12,847 nucleotides of DNA, taken from NCBI GenBank assembly GCA_905213265.1, contig CAJMHR010000047.1, positions 1 through 12,847 of the forward strand, written 5' to 3'. How positions within the stretch are numbered: the first letter of the stretch is position 1; each line of letters starts with the position of its first letter. The notes beneath the pieces are model-generated. The model worked only from the letters and a program-made list of their open reading frames with translations. It did no database searches and was not told the DNA's origin. The position numbers were made by a program, and so were the translations under genes. This document shows, in pieces, positions 7,066-12,847 of this stretch. The stretch comes from an uncultured Collinsella sp. GTDB lineage: Bacteria > Actinomycetota > Coriobacteriia > Coriobacteriales > Coriobacteriaceae.

Positions 7066-7073
7066 GGAAATGC

Positions 7074-8489
7074 ATGGGGAGCAAATCTCAGCAACAAGTT
7101 CAAGCAACGCCATCGGCCACTGCGGCGATTCTCGTCGTTATGTATATTGCAGCCTTTGTTGCCGCGTTTAACGAGAACATCATTAACGTGGCGTTGCACG
7201 ACATTATGGCAGCCTTTTCGGTGAGTGCCACCACGGCACAGTGGCTCGTCTCGGGCTACATGATTGTGACGTCGATCTTTACGGCCATCATGGCCTTCCT
7301 ATCCGGCCGTTTCTCGACGCGCAAGCTGCTGTTTTTCGCATGCGGATGCATGGTCGCCGGCGAAGTCCTGTGCCTGTTCGCTCCGTCGTTTAGCGTTTTG
7401 CTGCCAAGCCGTATTTTGCAGGCCGCGGGATCGGGCATCTTGTTCCCGCTCATGATGAACGTGGTGCTGTCATGCGCTCCGCGCGAGAAGCTCGGCCTGT
7501 ATCTGAGCCTGGGCGGTGCCTGCATTACGCTGGGGCCGGCGTTTGGACCCGTGATCAGCGGTCTTATGTGCACGTTGTTTGGCTGGAGGGCGGTGTTCGT
7601 AGTGCCGCTGGTGGGCGGCATTGCGGTCGCTGCGGCGGGCGTTAAGCTGGTTCAGAATGTCGGAGAGCGATCGAACACCACGCTTGATATTCTGTCGGTT
7701 GTTTTGCTCGCCGCCGGCATTACGGCATTTGTGTATTCCGTAGGCGAATTCTCGACCAATCTGATTGCCGGTATCGCGACGCTTCTCGCCGCCGTTGTGC
7801 TGCTCGGCCTGTTTGCGGCCCGTCAGCTCAAGCTCGAGCATCCGGTGCTTAACGTGCGTCCCATGGCGAGCGTTCGTTTTTGGCCTGCGTGCCTGCTTGT
7901 GGTGGTGTCGATGATGACGACGTTCTCGATGAGCGTTTTGTTGCCGCTCTATTTTGAGGGCGCATACGGCATGACCGCACATGTTGCGGGCCTGCTCATT
8001 TTGCCGGCGATTGCCTGCAACGCCGTGACCTCGATTGTGGGCGGACGCGTGATGGACGCCCGTGGTGCATGGCCACTGCTGCCGGTCGGCTTTGCCCTGA
8101 TTGCCGTGGGGCAGACTGCCATATCGATGACGGCGGCAAGCATGAACATCGGCGTCGTCGTGGCGCTGACCGTTGTGGTGTATGCCGGAGTCGGTTTGGT
8201 GCTGAGCCCCTCGCAGACGGTCGGCTTGGAGACGCTACCCGCCGCTGAACATCCTCACGGAACGGCATTGCTTAACACGTGGAATATGATTGCCGCATCG
8301 TTTGGCCCGTCGCTGTTTATCGGCCTGCTCTCGAGTTCTGCAGCGACTGCCGGCGCGGCTGGCGCTGCGACCGACGTTGCCCAGGCGATTGGATTTGCAG
8401 CTGCCGTGCGTGTGGCGGCTGTAATTGCCGTGGTCGGGTTCGTGGCGTCGCTGGTGTACGCTCGTCGCGAGTCACACATGTCGCATTAA
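7074..8489 (+). CDS. DHA2-family MFS multidrug-efflux-like transporter
   Basis: 471 residues from the ATG at 7074, which follows AGAGGAAGGAA. The protein is almost entirely hydrophobic, with a pattern fitting the 14 membrane helices of the DHA2 (EmrB/QacA-like) drug:proton antiporters. Visible motifs are GRFSTRKLL near 76-84 (the motif A loop after helix 2) and LGPAFGPVISG (motif C, typical of antiporters) in helix 5. The role is likely export of hydrophobic compounds using the proton gradient; the substrate is unknown. It is divergent from the deformylase/LysR pair across about 205 bases. An in-frame ATG at 6963 would add 37 residues but has no ribosome binding site, and its extension lies across the leader hairpins, so I did not use it. 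No clear terminator follows it. Confidence 0.9.
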   Translation: MGSKSQQQVQATPSATAAILVVMYIAAFVAAFNENIINVALHDIMAAFSVSATTAQWLVSGYMIVTSIFTAIMAFLSGRFSTRKLLFFACGCMVAGEVLCLFAPSFSVLLPSRILQAAGSGILFPLMMNVVLSCAPREKLGLYLSLGGACITLGPAFGPVISGLMCTLFGWRAVFVVPLVGGIAVAAAGVKLVQNVGERSNTTLDILSVVLLAAGITAFVYSVGEFSTNLIAGIATLLAAVVLLGLFAARQLKLEHPVLNVRPMASVRFWPACLLVVVSMMTTFSMSVLLPLYFEGAYGMTAHVAGLLILPAIACNAVTSIVGGRVMDARGAWPLLPVGFALIAVGQTAISMTAASMNIGVVVALTVVVYAGVGLVLSPSQTVGLETLPAAEHPHGTALLNTWNMIAASFGPSLFIGLLSSSAATAGAAGAATDVAQAIGFAAAVRVAAVIAVVGFVASLVYARRESHMSH

Positions 8490-8641
8490 TGTGTGCACAT
8501 AGATTCTGCAGCTAGATTGGATGGCGACACCATAAACTAATGGACGTTTTGCCGAGAGGCATGAATGTTTAAAGCGCAAAGAGTGCGCGACGGGCCCCGC
8601 GAATGGGGCGATGATGCCCGAGAGGGCCAAGAAGGAGTCTC

Positions 8642-9553
8642 ATGTCCGAGAACGAAGAGATCATGAACGAGACCGAGAACGAGACCATGGCTGCCGAGGT
8701 CGAGGCAGTCGAGACCGTGGAGACCGAAGCTGCCGAGGTTGAGGCTGCTGACGAGGTTTCCGCCGAGGAGGAGGCCGAGGTTGTCGAGGCCGCCGTTGAT
8801 TACGATGACGAAGAGCTGATGGACAAGATGCAGAAGGCCGCCCGCCTGCTGCGTAGCCGTCGCTTTGCTATTTCCAAGGAGGAGGAGGCCAAGGCCGAGC
8901 GCATGGCGAACATCGAGCGCGCTATCAAGCTCCTTGACCTCAAGCCCAAGATGGAGCAGAAGGAAATGTCCGACCTGCTGGGCATGCGCCTTCGTGAGCT
9001 CGATGGCCTGATGGCCGAGGCCGAGGCTGCCGATCTGGTCGGCCGCATCGACGACGCCGAGGGCGATATGCGCAAGATCGTCGTCTTCGCTTCCGAGGAT
9101 GCCGCTGAGGGCCTGGTCGAGCTTGCCAACAAGAAGGAGAAGCTCCTGCCCGAGCTTTCTTACGAGGAGGCCACCGAGCTGATGGCTGCCCTCGATAAGG
9201 TTATCGCTCCGCTCGTCGCCATGGGCCTGGACGAGGACCGCGGTCCTCGCGGCGGCCGTGACGACCGTGGCGGCCGTGGCGGCGACCGTGGCGGTCGCGG
9301 CGGCTTTGGCGATCGTGGTGGCCGTGGTGGCGACCGTGGCGGTCGCGGTGGCGATCGCGGTGGCCGTGGCGGCTTTGGTGACCGTGGCGGCGACCGTGGC
9401 GGTCGCGGCGGCTTTGGCGGCAACCGTGGTGGCTATGGCGACCGCGGCGGCAACCGTGGCGGCTTTGGCGGCAACCGTGGTAACGACCGCGGCGGTCGCG
9501 GTGGCGATCGTGGCGGCCGCAATGGCGGCGGCTTCCGCGGTAACCGTTTTTAG
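8642..9553 (+). CDS. Winged-helix protein with acidic N-terminus and RGG-repeat tail
   Basis: 303 residues; the start at 8642 follows AAGGAG. There are three parts. Residues 1-58 are very rich in Glu and Ala, disordered and strongly acidic. Residues about 60-195 look like a MarR-type winged helix: IERAIKLLDLKPKMEQKEMS (91-110), then DLLGMRLRELDGLMAEAEAADLVGR and a wing ending in MRKIVVFA (143-150), then a helical C-terminal part with LSYEEATELMAALDKVI. Residues 197-303 are a low-complexity tail with about 20 RGG triplets in DRGGRGG and GGFGD/GGNRGG units, with scattered Phe and Tyr and an RF end. RGG tails bind nucleic acid, mostly RNA, and favour condensates in other proteins. The role is therefore probably nucleic-acid binding and perhaps translation or RNA metabolism; that is inferred. 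It appears to stand alone between the MFS gene and the terminators at 9558-9669. Confidence 0.85.
   Translation: MSENEEIMNETENETMAAEVEAVETVETEAAEVEAADEVSAEEEAEVVEAAVDYDDEELMDKMQKAARLLRSRRFAISKEEEAKAERMANIERAIKLLDLKPKMEQKEMSDLLGMRLRELDGLMAEAEAADLVGRIDDAEGDMRKIVVFASEDAAEGLVELANKKEKLLPELSYEEATELMAALDKVIAPLVAMGLDEDRGPRGGRDDRGGRGGDRGGRGGFGDRGGRGGDRGGRGGDRGGRGGFGDRGGDRGGRGGFGGNRGGYGDRGGNRGGFGGNRGNDRGGRGGDRGGRNGGGFRGNRF
9250..9540 (+). repeat. GC-rich tandem coding repeats of the RGG tail
   Basis: Short units such as GGCGACCGTGGCGGTCGCGG recur with small variations and are interleaved with GGCTTTGGC blocks. They encode DRGGRGG and GGFG repeats. The low complexity creates long open frames in other frames and on the other strand, which are shadows. 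The tract is prone to slippage and may vary in length between strains. Confidence 0.8.
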
Positions 9554-9557
9554 TTGG

Positions 9558-9585
9558 GTTACGCGGTTTTACCAAACCGCGTAAC
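9558..9585. repeat. Perfect 12-bp palindrome after the RGG gene
   Basis: The 12-base arms 9558-9569 and 9574-9585 pair perfectly around TACC, five bases after the stop codon. There is no T tract after it, so it is a 3' stabilising hairpin or weak terminator rather than a classical one. Confidence 0.7.
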
Positions 9586-9598
9586 GGCTCGACGCTGC

Positions 9599-9698
9599 GC
9601 GCCACCCAGGGCGACAATTTGTCATTCAAAAGGCAAGGCATGACCAGAAGGTCTATGCCTTGCCTTTTTCATGCCAACTTGTTCGCCCTGGGCGGCGC
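9599..9698. repeat. Outer inverted repeat enclosing a terminator
   Basis: The 16-base arms 9599-9614 and 9683-9698 match with one mismatch (A9604/C9693) and extend by CAA/TTG (9615-9617 with 9679-9681, one bulge). They flank the terminator at 9628-9669. The arrangement could be a leftover of a small mobile or duplicated palindromic element. No coding sequence lies inside. Confidence 0.6.
9628..9669 (+). terminator. Strong Rho-independent terminator
   Basis: The 14-base arms 9628-9641 and 9655-9668 pair perfectly. A second inner helix GACC/GGTC (9642-9645 with 9650-9653) is separated from them by one bulged T, and the loop is AGAA. It ends in TTTTT (9665-9669). It is the main terminator for the RGG-protein gene. 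Its A-rich left arm would also give a T-rich tail on the minus strand, so it could serve both strands. Confidence 0.9.
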
Positions 9699-9736
9699 TC
9701 GCTGGCGTTGCCAAAACATCGGCGTTCCCATAGTCC

Positions 9737-9766
9737 AAACCTGCCAAAAAGGGACAGGTTTATTTT
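9737..9766 (+). repeat. Small hairpin with T-rich tail
   Basis: AAACCTGCC (9737-9745) pairs with GG-A-CAGGTTT (9752-9761, one bulged A) around AAAAAG, followed by ATTTT. It is terminator-like, but it lies downstream of a stronger terminator and no gene ends here. It may be part of a dispersed intergenic repeat. Confidence 0.5.
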
Positions 9767-9804
9767 GGTCGGTTTTATCTGGGCAAACGTGGTCGTCTAT
9801 CGCG

Positions 9805-9839
9805 ATGTAGTCGTTTAAGAACGTCCCCAACGACTACAT
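9805..9839. repeat. 11-bp palindrome
   Basis: ATGTAGTCGTT (9805-9815) and AACGACTACAT (9829-9839) pair perfectly around a 13-base loop. It sits three bases before the longer palindrome at 9843 and is probably part of the same composite element. Confidence 0.7.
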
Positions 9840-9842
9840 AGC

Positions 9843-9910
9843 ATGAGAGTGGATAATCTCCCACTTTGAGCCTGCATTCAAGCTCAAAGTGGGAGATCAT
9901 CCACTCTCAT
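9843..9910. repeat. Near-perfect 29-bp inverted repeat (68-base hairpin)
   Basis: Arm 9843-9871 pairs with 9882-9910 at 28 of 29 positions (the mismatch is A9855/C9898), with the 10-base loop CTGCATTCAA. It lies between convergent genes, 44 bases past the pdxT stop. There is no T tract on either side, so classical termination is unlikely. It may protect pdxST mRNA 3' ends, or be a dispersed palindromic element of the REP/MITE kind. The gene-free stretch 9554-9953 holds little beyond this and the neighbouring palindromes. Confidence 0.85.
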
Positions 9911-9953
9911 TCGTTATGTGTCCGAAAATCCACGCTCGTTTCTACTCTTCTGC

Positions 9954-10541
9954 CTACATTTGTAGGAACAGTTCGTGGAGGCGGGTGTCTTCATCGAGTT
10001 CGGGGTGGAAGGTTACGCCGAGCTGGTTGCCCTGGCGCGCGGCGACGATACGGCCGTCGACTTTCGCTAAGGCCTTTGCGTCGCCGTGCACTTCGACGAT
10101 GCGGGGCGCGCGGATAAACGTCAGCGGCACCTCACCGTCGATGCCGCCTACCTGCCCCTTTGTGCGAAAGCTGCCGAGCTGCCTGCCGTAGGCATTGCGC
10201 TCGACAAGTACATCCATGGTTGCCAAACGCGGCGTGCCCTTATCGTCATGGGCGGCAAGGTCGTGAGCCAGTAGAATCAGGCCGGCGCAGGTGCCAAGGA
10301 CGGGCATGCCTTCAACAATGTGGGCACGAAGCTCCTCGAGCATGCCCAACTCATCAAGCAGCTTCCCTTGAACGGTAGACTCGCCGCCGGGAAGTACCAG
10401 ACGGTCAAAGTCTTGCTTCAAATCGGCCGCCTGCCTCAGCTCAATACAGTGTGCGCCAAGCTCGGATAGTCTTGCCTCGTGCTCGGCAAAAGCGCCTTGG
10501 ACCGCCAGCACGGCGACCGTTTGGTCTGCATAATCGCTCAT
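9954..10541 (-). CDS. pdxT: Pyridoxal 5'-phosphate synthase glutaminase subunit PdxT
   Basis: 195 residues, the usual length. PdxT hydrolyses glutamine and passes the ammonia to PdxS in the cytoplasmic PLP synthase complex. Family landmarks: VLAVQGAFAEH at 11-21, LPGGES at 50-55 (oxyanion region), GTCAGLILLA at 83-92 with the nucleophile C85, GSFRTKG at 123-129, and FHPELDED at 178-185 with H179 and E181 completing the triad. The start at 10541 has AAAGGA six bases upstream. It lies 20 bases after pdxS and is clearly cotranscribed. Nothing looks damaged. Confidence 0.97.
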   Translation of the reverse strand: MSDYADQTVAVLAVQGAFAEHEARLSELGAHCIELRQAADLKQDFDRLVLPGGESTVQGKLLDELGMLEELRAHIVEGMPVLGTCAGLILLAHDLAAHDDKGTPRLATMDVLVERNAYGRQLGSFRTKGQVGGIDGEVPLTFIRAPRIVEVHGDAKALAKVDGRIVAARQGNQLGVTFHPELDEDTRLHELFLQM

Positions 10542-10561
10542 GTGCGATCCTTTCTGCTGGA

Positions 10562-11452
10562 CTAGCGCCCGCGCTCCTCCATGATAATCTCGATCTCGTC
10601 GGCGTTGATGCCCACCATGGCCTCGCCCAGGTCCTCCGAAAGCTCGGCGATGAGCTTGGCATCGGTGAAGTTTGCCACAGCCTTGACGATGGCGGCGGCG
10701 CGTTTGGCGGGGTCGCCGCTCTTAAAGATGCCCGAGCCGACAAAAACGCCCTCGGCGCCCAGCTGCATCATCAGCGCGGCGTCGGCGGGGGTCGCTACAC
10801 CGCCGGCGGCAAAGTTCACGACGGGAAGCTTGCCCGTGGAATGGACCTCGCGCACCAGCTCGACCGGAACCTGCAGTTGCTTGGCTGCCTCAAAGAGCTC
10901 ATCGTCGCGCAGGGCAACAACGTCGCGGATTTGCTTTTGGATCTTGCGCATGTGACGCACGGCCTGAACGACGTCGCCCGTGCCCGGCTCGCCCTTGGTG
11001 CGAATCATCGTGGCGCCCTCGGCAACACGGCGCAGCGCCTCGCCCAGATCGCGGGCGCCGCAGACAAACGGCACGTCAAACTGGGTCTTGTCGATATGGT
11101 AGACATCGTCGGCGGGGGAGAGAACCTCGGACTCATCGATGTAGTCAATCTCGATGGCCTGAAGGACCTGCGCCTCGACGATGTGACCGATACGGCACTT
11201 GGCCATGACGGGGATGGAGACGGCCTCTTGGATGCCCTTGATCATCTTGGGGTCACTCATGCGCGAGACGCCGCCTGCGGCACGGATGTCGGCCGGGATG
11301 CGCTCGAGTGCCATGACGGCGCAGGCGCCTGCCTCCTCGGCGATGCGCGCCTGCTCGGGCGTGGTGACGTCCATGATGACGCCGCCCTTGAGCATCTGCG
11401 CGAGCTCGCGGTTGAGTTTGACGCGATCGGCCTTGCTGGTCTGTTCTGCCAT
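10562..11452 (-). CDS. pdxS: Pyridoxal 5'-phosphate synthase subunit PdxS
   Basis: 296 residues from the ATG at 11452, which has AAGGGAG five bases upstream. The frame stays open to 11494 but the added residues do not fit the family start. PdxS builds PLP from ribose 5-phosphate, glyceraldehyde 3-phosphate and ammonia (the DXP-independent route). The (beta/alpha)8 barrel shows GGVIMDVT at 23-30 (D28), VMALERIPADIR at 46-57, PVMAKCRIGH at 81-90 with the substrate-binding lysine K85, TKGEPGTGD at 152-160 with the second lysine K153, and NFAAGGVATPADAA followed by GVFVGSGIF in the phosphate site. It is the first gene of the pdxS-pdxT operon, divergent from the pdxR-like gene. Confidence 0.97.
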   Translation of the reverse strand: MAEQTSKADRVKLNRELAQMLKGGVIMDVTTPEQARIAEEAGACAVMALERIPADIRAAGGVSRMSDPKMIKGIQEAVSIPVMAKCRIGHIVEAQVLQAIEIDYIDESEVLSPADDVYHIDKTQFDVPFVCGARDLGEALRRVAEGATMIRTKGEPGTGDVVQAVRHMRKIQKQIRDVVALRDDELFEAAKQLQVPVELVREVHSTGKLPVVNFAAGGVATPADAALMMQLGAEGVFVGSGIFKSGDPAKRAAAIVKAVANFTDAKLIAELSEDLGEAMVGINADEIEIIMEERGR

Positions 11453-11517
11453 GGTTGCTCCCTTGGTTGGCATGTGCATTGCTTGACGGAACATCCTATC
11501 TGGGAGCTGGTTATGGC

Positions 11518-11546
11518 GAAATACTCAGTTTTCGAGATAATGACAA
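11518..11546 (-). promoter_or_regulatory. Probable pdxST promoter
   Basis: On the minus strand, TTGTCA (11546-11541, 5/6 of the -35 consensus) and TATTTC (11523-11518, 4/6 of the -10) are spaced by 17 bases. The expected transcription start near 11511 gives a leader of about 60 nt. The weak -10 fits the need for an activator such as PdxR. On the opposite strand GATAAT (11536-11541) could be the -10 of the regulator gene, so the two promoters would overlap. Confidence 0.5.
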
Positions 11547-11586
11547 GGTCAGACTAATACCAGATTGAATGACTTAATAAGGTCAG
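11545..11586. promoter_or_regulatory. Direct repeats AAGGTCAG, likely PdxR-binding sites
   Basis: AAGGTCAG occurs at 11545-11552 and 11579-11586, 34 bases apart (about three helical turns). AATGAC precedes each (11539-11544 and 11568-11573). The first copy overlaps the pdxST -35 box, and the second overlaps the ribosome binding region of the regulator gene. MocR/PdxR regulators are known to bind direct repeats, activating pdxST and often repressing themselves. The assignment is inferred from position. Confidence 0.55.
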
Positions 11587-11597
11587 GTGATAGGCTC

Positions 11598-12818
11598 ATG
11601 CTTGACTACAATTTGGAAAAACGCGGCGAAGCATCGCTCTATGAGTATGTTTACCAGCAAATTCGAGATGATATCGTTGCTGGCCGCATTGCGGCGGGGG
11701 AGCATCTGCCGTCCAAGCGCGCCTTTGCCAGTCATCTGGGAATTAGTGTCATTACAATCGAGAATGCGTATAGCCAGTTGCTTGCCGAGGGCTATATTTG
11801 CTCAATGCCGCGTCGCGGTTACTACGCTTGCGAGCTTCCGGATGCACCGGTTTTGCCTTTGGCTGCGGAAGGTGTCGAGCGAGATGCCGTCTCTGTGGGC
11901 CCCAGCGCGCATGATGTCAACGGACAGGTCGAGCGATTCGATGCACTTTCTCCTTCCGCTTTGGAGGCGGCGCGGCTTTGGCAAAGCGCGCTACGGGCGA
12001 CGCTGACGTCCGAAGACGAACGCGAAATCTTTTCGCCCGCACCGGCACAGGGCACCGCTCGGCTAAGACGCGCAATCGCTCACCATCTGCGTGGGACGAG
12101 GGGCATGAATGTCGATCCTAATAACATTGTTATCGGTGCGGGCGCCCAGCTGCTCGATACCATGTTGGTTCAGTTGCTTGGAGCCGACAAGGTGTATGCC
12201 GTTGAGGACCCGGGCTATTTGCGTCTGACGCGCATCTATCAGGCTATGGGCTGCAAAGTTCGACATATCCCATTGGATGATGAGGGCGTGGACTTGAGCG
12301 CTCTGCAGAAAACTGGGGCCGATGTCCTTCACCTGATGCCATCCCATCAGTATCCGACCGGCCTTGTGACGAGCATTGCGCGTCGCTACGCGCTGCTCAG
12401 CTGGGCCGCCGAGCGACCAGGCCGGTATCTCATCGAGGATGACTTTGATTGTGAGTTTCGCCTTGCCGGCAAGCCGATTCCCGCGCTCGCATCAATCGAT
12501 GCCGCCCAGTCGGTTATCTACACCAACACGTTTTCAAAAAGTTTGTCGTCGGCCCTGCGTTTGGCGTATATGGTCCTGCCCGATGAGCTGATGGAGCGGT
12601 TTAGGTGCAACCTTGGTTTTTACGCCTCATCGGTGAGCTCTGTTGACCAGGTCGCTTTGGCTCGTTTGCTGGAATCGGGTGATTACGAGCGACATGTGAA
12701 CCGCGTGCGCGTGCGCGCTCGCGAGGCGCGCGATGGCCTGGCGGCGCTTGTACGGAAAGCGTTCCCGGCAGGGGAGGTCTCGATCGAGCATGCGGTAGCG
12801 CGCACAGTCGTGGTGTAA
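11598..12818 (+). CDS. pdxR: MocR/PdxR-type GntR-aminotransferase fusion regulator, short C-terminus
   Basis: 406 residues from the ATG at 11598, which has AGGTGA seven bases upstream; a TTG at 11565 is open but poorly placed. The N-terminal GntR winged helix is at about 10-75 (SLYEYVYQQIRDDIVAGRIA, then LPSKRAFASHLGISVITIEN). A linker follows, then a fold-type I aminotransferase-like domain from about 120. The domain shows the PGYLR loop, MPSHQYPTG, EDDFDCEF at 280-287 and TFSKSL with K314, the lysine that binds PLP. It senses PLP and controls the divergent pdxST genes. The frame ends at 12816-12818 just after VSIEHAVARTVVV, where relatives continue for roughly 50 more residues of the small domain. 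This suggests a truncation or frameshift, or a sequence error, close to the window end. Confidence 0.85.
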   Translation: MLDYNLEKRGEASLYEYVYQQIRDDIVAGRIAAGEHLPSKRAFASHLGISVITIENAYSQLLAEGYICSMPRRGYYACELPDAPVLPLAAEGVERDAVSVGPSAHDVNGQVERFDALSPSALEAARLWQSALRATLTSEDEREIFSPAPAQGTARLRRAIAHHLRGTRGMNVDPNNIVIGAGAQLLDTMLVQLLGADKVYAVEDPGYLRLTRIYQAMGCKVRHIPLDDEGVDLSALQKTGADVLHLMPSHQYPTGLVTSIARRYALLSWAAERPGRYLIEDDFDCEFRLAGKPIPALASIDAAQSVIYTNTFSKSLSSALRLAYMVLPDELMERFRCNLGFYASSVSSVDQVALARLLESGDYERHVNRVRVRAREARDGLAALVRKAFPAGEVSIEHAVARTVVV

Positions 12819-12847
12819 GAAGCAAGGGAGGGCCATCGCCTAGAATC

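Noticed and set aside
6663..7073. N-terminal extension of the MFS transporter (including ATG 6963)
   Set aside because: It runs opposite the deformylase gene and through the leader hairpins without a ribosome binding site. The hydrophobic protein begins properly at 7074.
6869..7084. Upstream N-terminal extension of the deformylase
   Set aside because: The frame is open to 7084 but the family start matches the ATG at 6868, which has a clear GAGGAG.
8490..8530. Terminator after the MFS gene (ATGTG-TG-CACAT)
   Set aside because: Only a 5-bp stem with a 2-base loop and no T tract; too weak to call.
9250..9540. CRISPR-like regular repeats
   Set aside because: The units are short, variable, in frame and coding for RGG repeats. 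There are no unique spacers of constant length.
9160..9641. Proline/serine-rich and histidine/arginine-rich frames opposite the RGG tail, and an alanine/valine-rich frame on the same strand
   Set aside because: They arise from the low-complexity GGC/CGT repeat DNA. Only the frame with the coherent acidic head, winged helix and RGG tail has a ribosome binding site.
10451..11557. A 368-codon open frame on the plus strand opposite pdxS and the start of pdxT
   Set aside because: pdxS and pdxT are unmistakable on the other strand, and the plus-strand protein is repetitive and without family features.

Overview
This high-GC window has the look of an actinobacterial gut anaerobe of the Coriobacteriia, most like Collinsella. 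That placement is inferred from GC-rich third codon positions, clear AGGAGG-type ribosome binding sites, the style of the PTS and PdxS/PdxT proteins, and intergenic palindromes. No search could be run, so it is a judgement.

Left third (about 200-5440, + strand): a probable catabolic operon. A sigma70-like promoter has a LysR-type T-N11-A palindrome centred near -64. It is followed by an amidohydrolase-2/ACMSD-like protein, two adjacent and divergent members of the neutral-ceramidase-like family (joined by an ATGA overlap), and a beta-glucoside-type PTS EIIBC permease split by what looks like a one-base deletion. A strong hairpin terminator closes the unit. The amidohydrolase has lost most of its expected metal ligands. 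One ceramidase-like paralogue has lost two expected histidines while the other keeps every predicted catalytic residue. The combination suggests uptake and intracellular breakdown of an amide-containing sugar conjugate or related compound, but the substrate is unknown.

Middle (5498-8489): a convergent LysR regulator, the obvious candidate regulator of the left operon, sits directly downstream of a short 136-residue peptide-deformylase-family gene. Divergent from these is a DHA2-type 14-helix multidrug-efflux-like MFS transporter. Its leader contains two consecutive inverted repeats, the second of which would bury the ribosome binding site.

Right part (8642-12847): an unusual protein with an acidic N-terminus, a MarR-like winged-helix core and a C-terminal tail of about 20 RGG triplets. 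It is followed by a 400-bp gene-free stretch packed with palindromes, including a near-perfect 29-bp inverted repeat. The PLP-synthase genes pdxS-pdxT lie on the minus strand, divergent from a MocR/PdxR-type regulator. The shared intergenic region holds direct repeats overlapping the likely pdxST -35 box. The PdxR reading frame ends about 50 residues earlier than the family normally does, close to the window edge.
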